Counted from the stretch's first letter, positions 25,580 through 33,224 are shown. The stretch is 64,000 nt of DNA from Bacillota bacterium (GCA_023437715.1 JAEZFK010000060.1:1-64000); one strand, 5' to 3'. Notes: generated by a model not told the origin, from the sequence alone. Program-made: numbers and translations.

Positions 25580-26728
25580 TTAATTCCCGTAAATTTCATC
25601 AAATATTCCGCCGTCAACGAAGAATTTATCATAGGCCGCATCCCAGCCTCCGAAATCATTGATGGTGCAGAGATTTACATTTAAGTCAAACTTATCGGCA
25701 TACTGCTTTAAGATTTCCTGGTCGGAAGGGCGGTAACCGTATTCTCCGATGATCTTCTGGGCTTCCGGCGTGTATAAGTAATCCAGATAAGCCTTTGCCA
25801 CATCTTCCGTGCCGTTCTTCTTGGCGTTCTCATCTACAATTGCCACGCTGGGCTCTGCCAGAATGCTGATGCTGGGGGTAATCAGCTCAAAATCATCCGG
25901 GCGCTGCTCCACAGTTGTGATGGCTTCGTTCTCCCAGGCGATGAGCACATCTCCCTGGCCGTTTTCCACGAAAGTGGTGGTGGCTCCTCTTGCTCCGGAA
26001 TCCATGACGCCTACATTTTTATAAAGATCGCTGACAAACTTCTTCATCTGGGTTTCATCTCCCTTAAATGCGGTATTGGCATACTGCCAGGCCGCCAGGA
26101 AGTTCCAGCATGCGCCGCCGCTGCTCTTTGGGTCCGGGGTAATGACCTCCACTCCTTCTTTCAATAAATCCGGCCAGTCCTTGATGTTTTTTTCATTTCC
26201 CTTTCTTACCAGAAATACAATGGTTGAGATATAGGGAGAGGAATTTCCCTTGAATTCATCAATCCAGCCGGAATCAATAAGTCCGGCATTCTCAACCAGG
26301 GTAATATCATGAGCCAGGGCCAGGGTCACTACATCAGCCTTTGCTCCCTCAATGACGGAACGGGCCTGGCTGCCGGAACCGCCGTGGGACTGGACCACAT
26401 CCACATCCACGCCAAAGGTGTCTTTATAGTATTTTTCAAACAGCTGGTTGTAAGCCACGTAGAACTCTCTGGTAGGGTCATAGGAAACATTTGTGAGTGT
26501 GACCTTGCGGCCTGCTCCGGCATCCGCTTTTGTGTCTGCTGCTGTGCTCCCGCCCGTCTCCGCACCCGCGCCTGCTTTTGTGTCCGCGCCTGCTTCCGTG
26601 CCGGTTCCTGTTCCTGCATTCGCATCTGCTCCCGATGCTCCTGCGGTCTTTCCGCAGGCTGCCAGGGAAAGAGACATTCCAACCGCCAGTGCCACAGATA
26701 TAACTTTTCTCCAATTCCTCTTCCTCAT
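25580..26728 (-). CDS. sbp: Sulfate-binding lipoprotein of ABC transporter
   Basis: A 382-residue extracellular binding lipoprotein. The signal peptide ends in lipobox LAAC (Cys25). Residues about 30-75 are a low-complexity Ala/Gly/Asp/Thr spacer, probably a flexible tether, then the Sbp/CysP fold begins with TLTNVSYDPTREFYVAYNQLF. Motifs VVQSHGGSGSQARSVIEGAKADVVTLALAHDI, NPKSSGG-like TPDPKSSGGACWNFLAAW and VLIAWENEA are typical of sulfate/thiosulfate binders. It is first in the uptake and assimilation operon that runs to cysN. Confidence 0.95.
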   Translation of the reverse strand: MRKRNWRKVISVALAVGMSLSLAACGKTAGASGADANAGTGTGTEAGADTKAGAGAETGGSTAADTKADAGAGRKVTLTNVSYDPTREFYVAYNQLFEKYYKDTFGVDVDVVQSHGGSGSQARSVIEGAKADVVTLALAHDITLVENAGLIDSGWIDEFKGNSSPYISTIVFLVRKGNEKNIKDWPDLLKEGVEVITPDPKSSGGACWNFLAAWQYANTAFKGDETQMKKFVSDLYKNVGVMDSGARGATTTFVENGQGDVLIAWENEAITTVEQRPDDFELITPSISILAEPSVAIVDENAKKNGTEDVAKAYLDYLYTPEAQKIIGEYGYRPSDQEILKQYADKFDLNVNLCTINDFGGWDAAYDKFFVDGGIFDEIYGN

Positions 26729-26764
26729 ACTGCTACCTCCGCTTGATCGAATTTGTCACAGTTC

Positions 26765-26811
26765 CGCTCACTAAAATGCGCTTATCCGCCAAATTATGAA
26801 TGGTATGGCTG
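26765..26811 (-). repeat. Dispersed modular repeat, short copy
   Basis: Read on the minus strand it begins CAGCCATACCATTC and then ATAATTTGGCGG. The same CAGCCATnnCATTC start recurs at 44652 (minus) and 63669 (plus). A GTGAGCG-like end also matches those copies. It lies in the leader between the sbp promoter and the sbp gene. Its function is unknown. Confidence 0.6.
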
Positions 26812-26830
26812 AACTGTAATGTTATCTGGC

Positions 26831-26859
26831 ATTTTAATCCCTATTTACATATTTGTAAA
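26831..26859 (-). promoter_or_regulatory. Promoter of the sulfate operon with overlapping palindrome
   Basis: On the minus strand TTTACA (26854-26859) and TAAAAT (26831-26836) are 17 bp apart. The 16-bp inverted repeat TTTACATATTTGTAAA (26844-26859) covers the -35. It is a candidate site for the divergent LysR regulator or another sulfur regulator. Confidence 0.65.
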
Positions 26860-26867
26860 GTATGTTA

Positions 26868-26896
26868 TTGCGTTTTTTTATGGGATGTGGTAGAAT
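26868..26896 (+). promoter_or_regulatory. Promoter of the lysR gene
   Basis: TTGCGT (26868-26873) and TAGAAT (26891-26896) are separated by 17 bp, divergent from the sulfate promoter. The start would be near 26903, giving a leader of about 90 nt that contains the 16-bp motif at 26953-26968. Confidence 0.65.
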
Positions 26897-26952
26897 TCAC
26901 TTATCAATTTCAAAGGATACATATTTTTTTCCTTATATATCATATATCACCT

Positions 26953-26968
26953 ATATGTTTATATGTAT
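26953..26968 (+). promoter_or_regulatory. Shared sulfur-gene motif upstream of lysR
   Basis: ATATGTTTATATGTAT is identical over 16 bp to the motif at the metY promoter (32146-32161), and 14 of 16 match the cysteine-importer promoter. It lies just before the lysR ribosome site, where a bound repressor could block elongation or initiation. Confidence 0.55.
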
Positions 26969-26991
26969 CTTATGGTTATGAGGAGGTCTTT

Positions 26992-27861
26992 ATGTCCATT
27001 AAAACATTAATCATCTTTGTCACCGTGTATAAGGAAGAAAGCATAACCGCTGCGGCCAGGAAACTGAATCTGACCCAGCCTGCTGTCAGCGCCGCCATTA
27101 AGGAGCTGGAAAGCCGCTATTCTGTCCGGCTCTTTGAACGGATGGGGCGGGGCATCCAGAAGACCCCTGCGTCCCACCATTTATACGAATTCGCTTCCCA
27201 CATAACCTCTCTCTATCAGGAAATGGACCGTGATTTTAAAAAGCAGGTATCCTCTTCCCCCCTGCGCATCGGTTCCAGCATCGGCATCGGCTCCCGCCTG
27301 ATGCCTGGATACATAAAGGGCTATATCGCCGCGTTCCGCGTCCCCATGCCCTATATAAAGATTGACAGCTCGGACATCATTGAAAAAATGGTCCTGGAAA
27401 ACAATCTGGATCTGGCCCTGATCGAAGGCTGCATCCATTCGGATAAGCTGCTTGCCGAGCCTTTCACCAAGGACCGGCTGATTCTGGTCTGCAGCCCTCT
27501 CCATCCCCTGGCAGCAAAAAAGGCCGTGACTCTTCAGGACTTGAGAGAGGAGAATTTCCTTCTCCGGGAGAAAAACAGCGGAACAAGGGAACTGGCCGAA
27601 TCCACTCTCCTGCTCCATGATTTCATCATAAACCCGGTGCTGGAAAGCAGCAGCACCACGGCCATCATCCACGCCGTCATCGCAAATCTGGGAATTTCCA
27701 TACTGCCGGAACGGATGCTGGCGGAGCACGTGAAAGCCGGAGCCTTAGTCCCCCTAGAGATCAGGGGAATCGAATTTGTCAGGGAGTGCCATATTATCTA
27801 TCACCAGAATAAGTATCTGAATTCCGATATCATAAATTTCATGGAATTTATAAAGGGGTAG
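26992..27861 (+). CDS. LysR family regulator of sulfur assimilation
   Basis: A 289-residue LysR-type regulator. An N-terminal winged helix-turn-helix covers residues 1-60 (SITAAARKLNLTQPAVSAAIKELESRYSVRLFER), and an effector-binding periplasmic-protein-like domain covers about 88-289. ATG 26992 is chosen from AGGAGGT at 26981-26987; an in-frame ATG far upstream has no ribosome site. It diverges from the sulfate operon, the usual position for its target, so it probably activates sulfate uptake in response to a sulfur metabolite such as O-acetylserine. The effector is inferred. Confidence 0.9.
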   Translation: MSIKTLIIFVTVYKEESITAAARKLNLTQPAVSAAIKELESRYSVRLFERMGRGIQKTPASHHLYEFASHITSLYQEMDRDFKKQVSSSPLRIGSSIGIGSRLMPGYIKGYIAAFRVPMPYIKIDSSDIIEKMVLENNLDLALIEGCIHSDKLLAEPFTKDRLILVCSPLHPLAAKKAVTLQDLREENFLLREKNSGTRELAESTLLLHDFIINPVLESSSTTAIIHAVIANLGISILPERMLAEHVKAGALVPLEIRGIEFVRECHIIYHQNKYLNSDIINFMEFIKG

Positions 27862-27898
27862 GGCCAAAAGCATCTTTTGTCTGCCTTTGGCCCTGCCC
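27856..27898. terminator. Bidirectional terminator between lysR and the thiocarboxylate operon
   Basis: GGGCCAAA and TTTGGCCC, extended outward by GGG/CCC, form a stem spanning the lysR stop. T-rich sequence follows on the plus strand. Confidence 0.75.
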
Positions 27899-27914
27899 AT
27901 TTTCATTCTTTATT

Positions 27915-28331
27915 TTATTCTTCAATTACTATTTCATTTTCAATTACATTTTTCCCTTTATCAATGTGAAATCCACGGAGTACAGGATGATCCCTTTCCA
28001 TCAGGGACAGGATTAAGTACTCGCTTGTGGAATCATAAGCCAGCCTCTTATCCTCCTCCGACGGTCTTGAGGGCGACTCCGGGTGGGAATGGAAATTGCC
28101 CAGAAGCTCAAGCCCATTGGCACGGGCGTCCTTTACAGCCGCCAGCTGTTCCTTTGGGTCCATGGAAAAATGTTCGCTGCTGGCGTCCACATTGGTGAGG
28201 AGATATACTTTTTTTACCGTCTTTTTCTCCCCATCCTTAATTCCTGCGATCAGTCCGCAGGCCTCATGAGGCAGCCCCTTTACACAGTGCCCCAGCATGG
28301 TGTTATAATCTTCTTTTTTCAGTATCAGCAT
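27915..28331 (-). CDS. JAMM/MPN metalloprotease (HcyD-like, sulfur-carrier processing)
   Basis: A 138-residue zinc protease of the JAB1/MPN+ family. The active-site set is complete: E23, H81 and H83 in HSHP, S91 and D94 (HxH-x7-S-x2-D). In Wolinella, HcyD trims the tail of sulfur carrier HcyS so that its diglycine can be thiocarboxylated. Here the last gene of the metY operon encodes this protease and the carrier ends in GGGSF, so the same job is likely. ATG 28331 is used because GAGG lies 9 bases upstream. Confidence 0.85.
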   Translation of the reverse strand: MLILKKEDYNTMLGHCVKGLPHEACGLIAGIKDGEKKTVKKVYLLTNVDASSEHFSMDPKEQLAAVKDARANGLELLGNFHSHPESPSRPSEEDKRLAYDSTSEYLILSLMERDHPVLRGFHIDKGKNVIENEIVIEE

Positions 28332-28345
28332 CCTGTCCTCACTTC

Positions 28346-29152
28346 TCACCCTTTCATGTCGCATTCCGCCTGCTCATAATCAATGAGCTCTGTAATCTCC
28401 GGGTTTTCCCCGCATACGGCACAATGCTTATCCACAGGAAGCTTTACGGTCCGAAACTGCATTTTCAAGGCATCATAGGTCAAAAGGCGTCCCGTCAGTA
28501 AATCTCCCTTTCCGATGATGTATTTGACAGCCTCCATGGCCTGCAGGCTTCCGATGACTCCGCCCATGGCCCCGATAACCCCTGCCTGGCGGCAGGTGGG
28601 AACCGCATCCTTTGGCGGCGGGTTCTTGAATACACAGCGGTAGCAGGGGCCTTCTCCCGGCACATAGGTCATCAGCTGGCCCTGGAACCGGATGATTCCC
28701 GCATGGGAAAAGGGTTTTTTCGCCATGACACAGGCGTCGTTGATGAGAAACTTCGCCGGAAAATTATCGGTTCCGTCAATGACAAAATCGTAATCCTGGA
28801 TTAAATCCATAATATTCTCGGAGGTCACAAAGGTGCGGTATGTATGGACCGTGATCTCGGGATTGATGGCCTTCATGGTCTCTGCAGCTGACTTCACCTT
28901 CGCTTTTCCGATATCAGCGGTGGTATGGATGACCTGGCGCTGGAGATTTGATAAGTCCACCTCATCCGCATCGGCAATGCCGATTGTTCCCACACCTGCT
29001 GCCGCCAGATACATGGCCGCAGGCGCACCTAAGCCTCCGGCCCCGATGATGAGCACCTTTGACTCGAGAAGCTTCTTCTGCCCCTTGACGCCTACTTCCT
29101 TTAAGATGATATGGCGGGAATAGCGCTCCATCTGTTCATTGGTAAATGCCAT
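28346..29152 (-). CDS. E1-like adenylyltransferase (ThiF/MoeB/HcyF-like)
   Basis: A 268-residue ThiF-family enzyme that adenylates the C-terminal glycine of a sulfur carrier. The nucleotide site GAGGLGAPAAMYLAAAGVG is near 36-54. DGTDNFPAKFLINDAC and PTCRQAGVIG follow, and zinc cysteines are in CYRC and CAVC. It overlaps the carrier gene by 1 bp and lies next to the JAMM protease gene. In this operon the sulfur acceptor is expected to feed MetY, not thiamine or molybdopterin, because no such genes are nearby. Confidence 0.88.
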   Translation of the reverse strand: MAFTNEQMERYSRHIILKEVGVKGQKKLLESKVLIIGAGGLGAPAAMYLAAAGVGTIGIADADEVDLSNLQRQVIHTTADIGKAKVKSAAETMKAINPEITVHTYRTFVTSENIMDLIQDYDFVIDGTDNFPAKFLINDACVMAKKPFSHAGIIRFQGQLMTYVPGEGPCYRCVFKNPPPKDAVPTCRQAGVIGAMGGVIGSLQAMEAVKYIIGKGDLLTGRLLTYDALKMQFRTVKLPVDKHCAVCGENPEITELIDYEQAECDMKG

Positions 29153-29361
29153 CAGAAAGACCCTCCTCCCATGAAATATAAAAATTCCACTTCATCGCCG
29201 TCCTTTAACTCCGTGGCTTCAAACTGCCCTCTTTCTACAAATTCATCGTTTAAGGTAACGGTCACGTATTCCGGATTTTCCACATCCTCCAGCTGAATCA
29301 GCCGGGCAACGGTGATCCCTTCTTCAAATTCCTTTTTATTTCCTGCTATCTTAATATTCAT
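29152..29361 (-). CDS. ThiS/MoaD-like sulfur carrier with C-terminal tail (HcyS-like)
   Basis: A 69-residue ubiquitin-fold protein. ITVARLIQ, YVTVTLNDEFVER and DGDEVEFLYFMGGG are typical of ThiS. It does not end at the diglycine: two more residues, Ser-Phe, follow, so the tail must be cut before activation. That matches the JAMM protease encoded downstream and the Wolinella HcyS precedent. ATG 29361 is preferred over the GTG at 29376. Thiocarboxylated carrier would donate sulfide to MetY for homocysteine. Confidence 0.85.
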   Translation of the reverse strand: MNIKIAGNKKEFEEGITVARLIQLEDVENPEYVTVTLNDEFVERGQFEATELKDGDEVEFLYFMGGGSF

Positions 29362-29378
29362 GTTCCTGTCCCTCACTT

Positions 29379-29699
29379 TTATTTGATTAAATCCAGAAAT
29401 AACGCTTCCAAAGCTTCTTTTCTTTCCGCGCCGGAAAGCCGCTTTTCTTCCTTTCCCCGGTTAAAAAGAATGACCGTGGGAGAAGACATCACCCGGTACT
29501 GTTCCACAAGGCTATCCTCAAAATTTACATTTACCTTTTTCACGTAAATTTTATCCTCATATAAGTCCTCCAGCTCCCCTAAAACTGCCGCCATTTTCTT
29601 GCAGGGGATGCAGGAATCCGAGTAAAACTCCACCAGAACCGGCTTATCCGCATGTAAGACCTCTTTTTCAAAGGTATCCTTGCTCACTCTTGATGCCAT
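29379..29699 (-). CDS. Thioredoxin-like protein (CIPC active site)
   Basis: A 106-residue thioredoxin fold with active site C30-I-P-C33 and cis-proline motif SSPTVILF. The residue before the first Cys is Ser where classic thioredoxins have Trp. It lies between the TusA-like and sulfur-carrier genes in the metY operon. It may keep the sulfur relay or sulfite reductase system reduced. ATG 29699 follows GGAG by ten bases. Confidence 0.85.
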   Translation of the reverse strand: MASRVSKDTFEKEVLHADKPVLVEFYSDSCIPCKKMAAVLGELEDLYEDKIYVKKVNVNFEDSLVEQYRVMSSPTVILFNRGKEEKRLSGAERKEALEALFLDLIK

Positions 29700-29706
29700 A
29701 GTTTTC

Positions 29707-29952
29707 TCACTCCTCACATTTCCGGACAATGAGGGTATAGGTGCCGTCCTCATTCTGGTTCAGCTTTAAAATCTGGTGTCCCTCTTCCTTTATGCTTCTG
29801 GGCACGTTCTGGACCGGTTCTCCGTCATTTAAGCGGATGGCTAAAATCTGGCCTTCCTCCAGCTCCTCTAAAGCTACCTTTGCTTTTACAAAAGTAACGG
29901 GGCAGACCACGTCGGTGATGTCGACGGTATCATTGATTTCAAAATCAGCCAT
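29707..29952 (-). CDS. TusA-family sulfur carrier protein
   Basis: An 81-residue protein of the TusA/YedF/SirA fold. The catalytic Cys17 lies in CPVTFVKAKVALEEL; TusA usually has CPxP, here CPVT. It would hold a persulfide and pass sulfur along. It overlaps the sulfite reductase gene by 8 bp and precedes the thioredoxin gene, so it is probably part of sulfur delivery to the thiocarboxylate carrier. Confidence 0.88.
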   Translation of the reverse strand: MADFEINDTVDITDVVCPVTFVKAKVALEELEEGQILAIRLNDGEPVQNVPRSIKEEGHQILKLNQNEDGTYTLIVRKCEE

Positions 29953-30805
29953 GGTATGCTTCCTCCATTTTCTTAATAAATTCTTCTCCTAACCGGTCAA
30001 TGGTGAATTTAAACCGTTCCCCGGAATTTCCGTGTTCCTCAAAGAATGCGACAGCTCCGTCAGATATCCGGAAAAGCTGCTCCTCCGAGGTAACGAGGGG
30101 GAGAGGGGAAAGGCCTTTGCTGATATGATTGCCGAACAGGCCGCCAAAGGAAACAATATAGGCGGACTTGGTATCCCATGCGTCGGTAGGACAGGATTTG
30201 GCGCATCTTCCGCAGTAATTGCATTTGTCGTAATCCACATTCACTTTCTTATCCTCAATGGTGATGGCATTGACGCGGCATACCTTTTCGCAGACGCCGC
30301 AGTTAATGCATTTGTCCTGAAGCCATTCCACCTGGAGCGCTCCCTTGATGCCCATGTCGTTTTCTTCGGCCTTTAAGCAGTTGTTCTGGCAGCCTGTGAC
30401 GCCGAACTTGAATTTATGGGGAAGCTCCCTGCCGAAGTAGCGTTCATTTAATTTTACCGCAATATCGTATGTATCAATGTTGCCGCTTGGGCAGATTTCG
30501 CTGCCCTGGCAGGCCGTAACGGTGCGCACCCTGGGACCGCAGACGCCTGGCCTGAGGCCTCCCTTTGCAAGCTCTTCCTTCACCTCTTCCACGTCTTCCA
30601 CCTTGATGAAAGGAATTTCCACGCTTTGACGCGAGGTTAAATGAACGTGGCCGTCTCCGTATTTTTCCGCCACCTGGGCTACAGTTATTAAATTTTCCGC
30701 AGTTAAGTGGCCGCCTACTACCTGAAGTCTTAAGGAAAAGTTATTCTTTTGCTTCTGGCGCATGAAGCCGCCCTTTTTCAATGCCGCATAATCTACTTTT
30801 GCCAT
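29945..30805 (-). CDS. Compact siroheme sulfite/nitrite reductase with ferredoxin domain
   Basis: A 286-residue enzyme, much shorter than CysI. The siroheme/[4Fe-4S] ligands are C99-x5-C105 and C139-x3-C143. A built-in ferredoxin domain follows with C166, C169, C172, C176 and C195, C198, C201, C205. It resembles low-molecular-weight assimilatory sulfite reductases and AsrC-type proteins of anaerobes. In the metY operon it should reduce sulfite from the AprAB step to sulfide. Nitrite as substrate is possible but not suggested by the context. Confidence 0.88.
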   Translation of the reverse strand: MAKVDYAALKKGGFMRQKQKNNFSLRLQVVGGHLTAENLITVAQVAEKYGDGHVHLTSRQSVEIPFIKVEDVEEVKEELAKGGLRPGVCGPRVRTVTACQGSEICPSGNIDTYDIAVKLNERYFGRELPHKFKFGVTGCQNNCLKAEENDMGIKGALQVEWLQDKCINCGVCEKVCRVNAITIEDKKVNVDYDKCNYCGRCAKSCPTDAWDTKSAYIVSFGGLFGNHISKGLSPLPLVTSEEQLFRISDGAVAFFEEHGNSGERFKFTIDRLGEEFIKKMEEAYHG

Positions 30806-30808
30806 CCT

Positions 30809-32047
30809 TTATACCTCCTTGAAAGCCTGCTCAAAATCGGCTTTTAAATCTTCAATATTTTCAATTCCAACGCTGATCCTTATGAGATCATCGTATACTC
30901 CTGACGCGATCTTCTCCTCTGCCGTACAGTGAAGGCTGATGGTGGAGGCCGGATGGATCACAAGGGTTTTTGTATCGCCGATATTGGAAACGATCAGGGG
31001 CACCTTTAAACGGTTGATGATCTGAAAGGCCCGTTCCTTGGAGCCTGCGCGGAAGGTTATGATGCCTCCGAACCCGTTGTGAAACTGCCTTTTGGCCAGC
31101 TCATGCCAGGGACTGTCAGGAAGACCCGGATAGTTTACGGCAATGCTTTTATCAAGCTGACTGAGAAATCTGGCCAGCTCTAAGGCGTTTTCGCACTGGC
31201 GCTCCATGCGAAGTCCAAGGGTTTCCAGGCCGAGACAGTTTAAAAATGCGTTCTGGGGAGACAGGCAGGCCCCTGTGTTGCGGAACAGTCCGTTTCGCAG
31301 CTTTGCCACATAGGCCATCTTTCCGAACTTCACATAGTCCTTAAGCCCCGGATATTTTTCTTTAGTCCAGCGGTAGGTTCCGCCGTCCGTTAAAATTCCG
31401 CTGATGGCGTCGCTGTTTCCGTTCATGTATTTTGATGAGGAGTTTACCACAATATCCCCTCCCAGGTCCAGAACCCTTACAAGAAAGGGGGTGGCCGTGG
31501 TATTATCGATGATTAAGGGAAGGTCATGGTTATGGGCGACCTGGGCCAGGCCGGATATATCTGTTACATCCAGCTTGGGATTGCCGATGGTTTCGGCAAA
31601 GATCAGACGGGTACGTTCATTGACCCGGGCTTCAAAGGCTTCCGGCGTGTTTTCCGCCGCATACCTGGTTTTAATGCCAAAGGCTTCAAAATCCCGGAAC
31701 AAATCAATGGTCCCCCCGTAGAGGCCGGGAGCGGAAAGGATTTCATCCCCGGCCTGCAGGATGTTTAAGAATGCGTTGGTAAGGGCAGCCATGCCGGAGG
31801 CGCATGCCACGCTTCCGATTCCCCCCTCTAAGGCCGTTACTTTCTTTTCAAATGCTTCGACGGTGGGATTGTTGATCCTTGTATAGGAAAATCCAAACGC
31901 CTTGTTTTCAAAGATCTTTTCCACTTCCTCTGCGCTCCCATGGCTGAAAGCGCTGGACTGGTAAACCGGCGTCAGGGTTGCTCCGGTGGCCGGATCTCCT
32001 CCTGTTGGCTGATGCAGCAAAGCCGTGTTAAAACCCATATTTTTCAT
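30809..32047 (-). CDS. metY: O-acetylhomoserine sulfhydrylase
   Basis: A 412-residue PLP enzyme of the Cys/Met metabolism family. Lysine in NSSSKYMNG binds PLP; YTRINNPT, ALEGG and HPASTISLHCT are typical of MetY. It forms homocysteine from O-acetylhomoserine and sulfide or a protein thiocarboxylate. It is the first gene of an operon with sulfite reductase, TusA, thioredoxin, carrier, E1-like and JAMM genes; this set argues for the thiocarboxylate version. GGGAG lies 6 bases before the ATG. Confidence 0.93.
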   Translation of the reverse strand: MKNMGFNTALLHQPTGGDPATGATLTPVYQSSAFSHGSAEEVEKIFENKAFGFSYTRINNPTVEAFEKKVTALEGGIGSVACASGMAALTNAFLNILQAGDEILSAPGLYGGTIDLFRDFEAFGIKTRYAAENTPEAFEARVNERTRLIFAETIGNPKLDVTDISGLAQVAHNHDLPLIIDNTTATPFLVRVLDLGGDIVVNSSSKYMNGNSDAISGILTDGGTYRWTKEKYPGLKDYVKFGKMAYVAKLRNGLFRNTGACLSPQNAFLNCLGLETLGLRMERQCENALELARFLSQLDKSIAVNYPGLPDSPWHELAKRQFHNGFGGIITFRAGSKERAFQIINRLKVPLIVSNIGDTKTLVIHPASTISLHCTAEEKIASGVYDDLIRISVGIENIEDLKADFEQAFKEV

Positions 32048-32117
32048 AGCTGTCTCCCATCTGTATCTTCAAGTTTGTCTTCGATAGCCGGTGAATCACT
32101 TTCTGGTTGTTATTCCT

Positions 32118-32161
32118 ATATTACTTATGCAAACATATTTTGTCAATATGTTTATATGTAT
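32118..32161 (-). promoter_or_regulatory. metY operon promoter with overlapping operator
   Basis: On the minus strand TTGACA (32141-32146) and TAATAT (32118-32123) are 17 bp apart. The -35 is embedded in the inverted repeat AAACATA-N9-TATGTTT (32131-32153). The 16-mer ATATGTTTATATGTAT at 32146-32161 recurs exactly upstream of lysR. Repression by blocking the -35 is the simplest reading. Confidence 0.75.
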
Positions 32162-32186
32162 TTTAATCGTGAATTCACAAAAAATA

Positions 32187-32223
32187 ATCCAGATCCATTG
32201 TAATCATTACAACGGGTCTGGAT
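32187..32223 (-). terminator. Terminator of the CAP-domain protein gene
   Basis: ATCCAGA and TCTGGAT close a long stem that includes TTGTAAT/ATTACAA; ATTATTTTTT follows on the minus strand. Confidence 0.8.
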
Positions 32224-32271
32224 CATCAGTAAACCAATTAGGAAGTATCAGTATGTAAATATTATGAAATA

Positions 32272-33051
32272 TTAGTAGGTAAACAGCTGTACCCAGTACT
32301 GGGTTCCTGAACTGTTCTGCGTATTGCCTACACCGATATGGGTATAGCTCTTATTCATGATATTGGCTCTGTGTCCCGGACTGTTCATCCATGCGGTCAC
32401 TACTTCCTGAGGAGTTCTCTGTCCCCAGGCAATATTCTCGCCTGCGCCGCGGTAGCTCACGCCCTGCTCTGTCAATGCGGTTGAGAAAGAGCTGCCGTTA
32501 GGACGTGTATGGTCAAAATTGGACTGTATCTCATTAGCTCTCACTGTAGCCGCTTTTTCCACTTTCGGATCAATGGTAAGAGCAGAAAGTCCTTCTTTGG
32601 CACGCTCCGCATTTACAAGATCTACAACCTGCTGGGTGTAGGACTTATTGGTGGTATCTGTGCCTGTATCGGTATTTGTGTTGCCGTTATTATTGTTATT
32701 GGTGCTTCCGTTATCGCTGCCGCTGTTGTTGGTGCCGCCGTTATTGTTGGTGCTGCCATTGTTGTTTGTGCCGCCGTTATTGTTCGTATTGGTATTGCTT
32801 CCATTGCCCTTGCTCTGGTTGCAGGTGCTGTTTCCATTTACGAGCTTCGACCAATCCACGCTGTTTCCGCTAATTCCATACTGCTGTAATTTTGCCTTTA
32901 AATCATCTAAGTTCGTGTTCCCTGTGATCGTTATAACATTTCTTCCACCAAAACCGGAGCTGTAAGGACAGTTCACCGCGGCATTGGCTGTCAACGGAAT
33001 CATGCTTGTCAGGGTAAGTGTAATCATTCCAAGTGCTGTCAGTTTTCTCAA
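32272..33051 (-). CDS. Secreted CAP/SCP-domain protein (YkwD-like)
   Basis: A 259-residue exported protein. The signal peptide ends around TANA at residue 24, followed by a short N-terminal segment with two Cys. A repetitive Asn/Gly/Thr/Ser linker covers about residues 80-140. A C-terminal CAP domain (about 140-259) carries the conserved DHTRPNGSSF, GENIAWG and PGHRANIMN motifs. The family is common in spore- or cell-surface proteins of Firmicutes; enzymatic activity is unknown. Three TGTAAC repeats at 33073-33100 resemble WalR boxes, which would fit a cell-wall role. Confidence 0.92.
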   Translation of the reverse strand: MRKLTALGMITLTLTSMIPLTANAAVNCPYSSGFGGRNVITITGNTNLDDLKAKLQQYGISGNSVDWSKLVNGNSTCNQSKGNGSNTNTNNNGGTNNNGSTNNNGGTNNSGSDNGSTNNNNNGNTNTDTGTDTTNKSYTQQVVDLVNAERAKEGLSALTIDPKVEKAATVRANEIQSNFDHTRPNGSSFSTALTEQGVSYRGAGENIAWGQRTPQEVVTAWMNSPGHRANIMNKSYTHIGVGNTQNSSGTQYWVQLFTY

Positions 33052-33072
33052 TTCTTTTGCCTCCTTTGATTT

Positions 33073-33100
33073 GTTACAAATATGTTACATTTATGTTACA
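33073..33100 (-). promoter_or_regulatory. Three direct repeats resembling WalR boxes
   Basis: TGTAAC occurs three times on the minus strand at exact 11-bp steps (TGTAAC-N5-TGTAAC-N5-TGTAAC). The known WalR (YycF) box is TGTWAH-N5-TGTWAH. It lies 22-49 bp upstream of the CAP gene ATG. No WalRK gene is in the window. Confidence 0.5.
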
Positions 33101-33155
33101 AACATATGATAGCACTATTTTTTCCATTTTACCAGTGGAAATAACTGGAAAAGAA

Positions 33156-33185
33156 CAGGATGGAATCCCAAAGAATTCCATCCTG
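33156..33185 (-). terminator. Terminator of the rrf2 gene
   Basis: CAGGATGGAAT and ATTCCATCCTG form a perfect 11-bp stem with an 8-nt loop; TTCTTTT follows on the minus strand. Confidence 0.75.
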
Positions 33186-33224
33186 CCCTCTGATTGTATA
33201 AAAACACAAATCCTTTTTAATATC

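Noticed and set aside
26309..26774. Several overlapping Cys-, Arg- or Ala-rich frames opposite and within the sbp gene
   Set aside because: They arise from the low-complexity Ala/Gly/Thr spacer of the binding protein read in other frames.
32199..32213. TTGTAATCATTACAA as a third HcpR-type box
   Set aside because: Its spacing differs by one base from the two hcp sites, and it is part of the stem of the CAP gene terminator with a T run after it.
32640..32810. Repetitive stretch that might look like a CRISPR array or tandem repeat
   Set aside because: It encodes the Asn/Gly/Thr/Ser linker of the CAP protein; units are irregular, with no spacers. No CRISPR array or cas gene was seen in the window.
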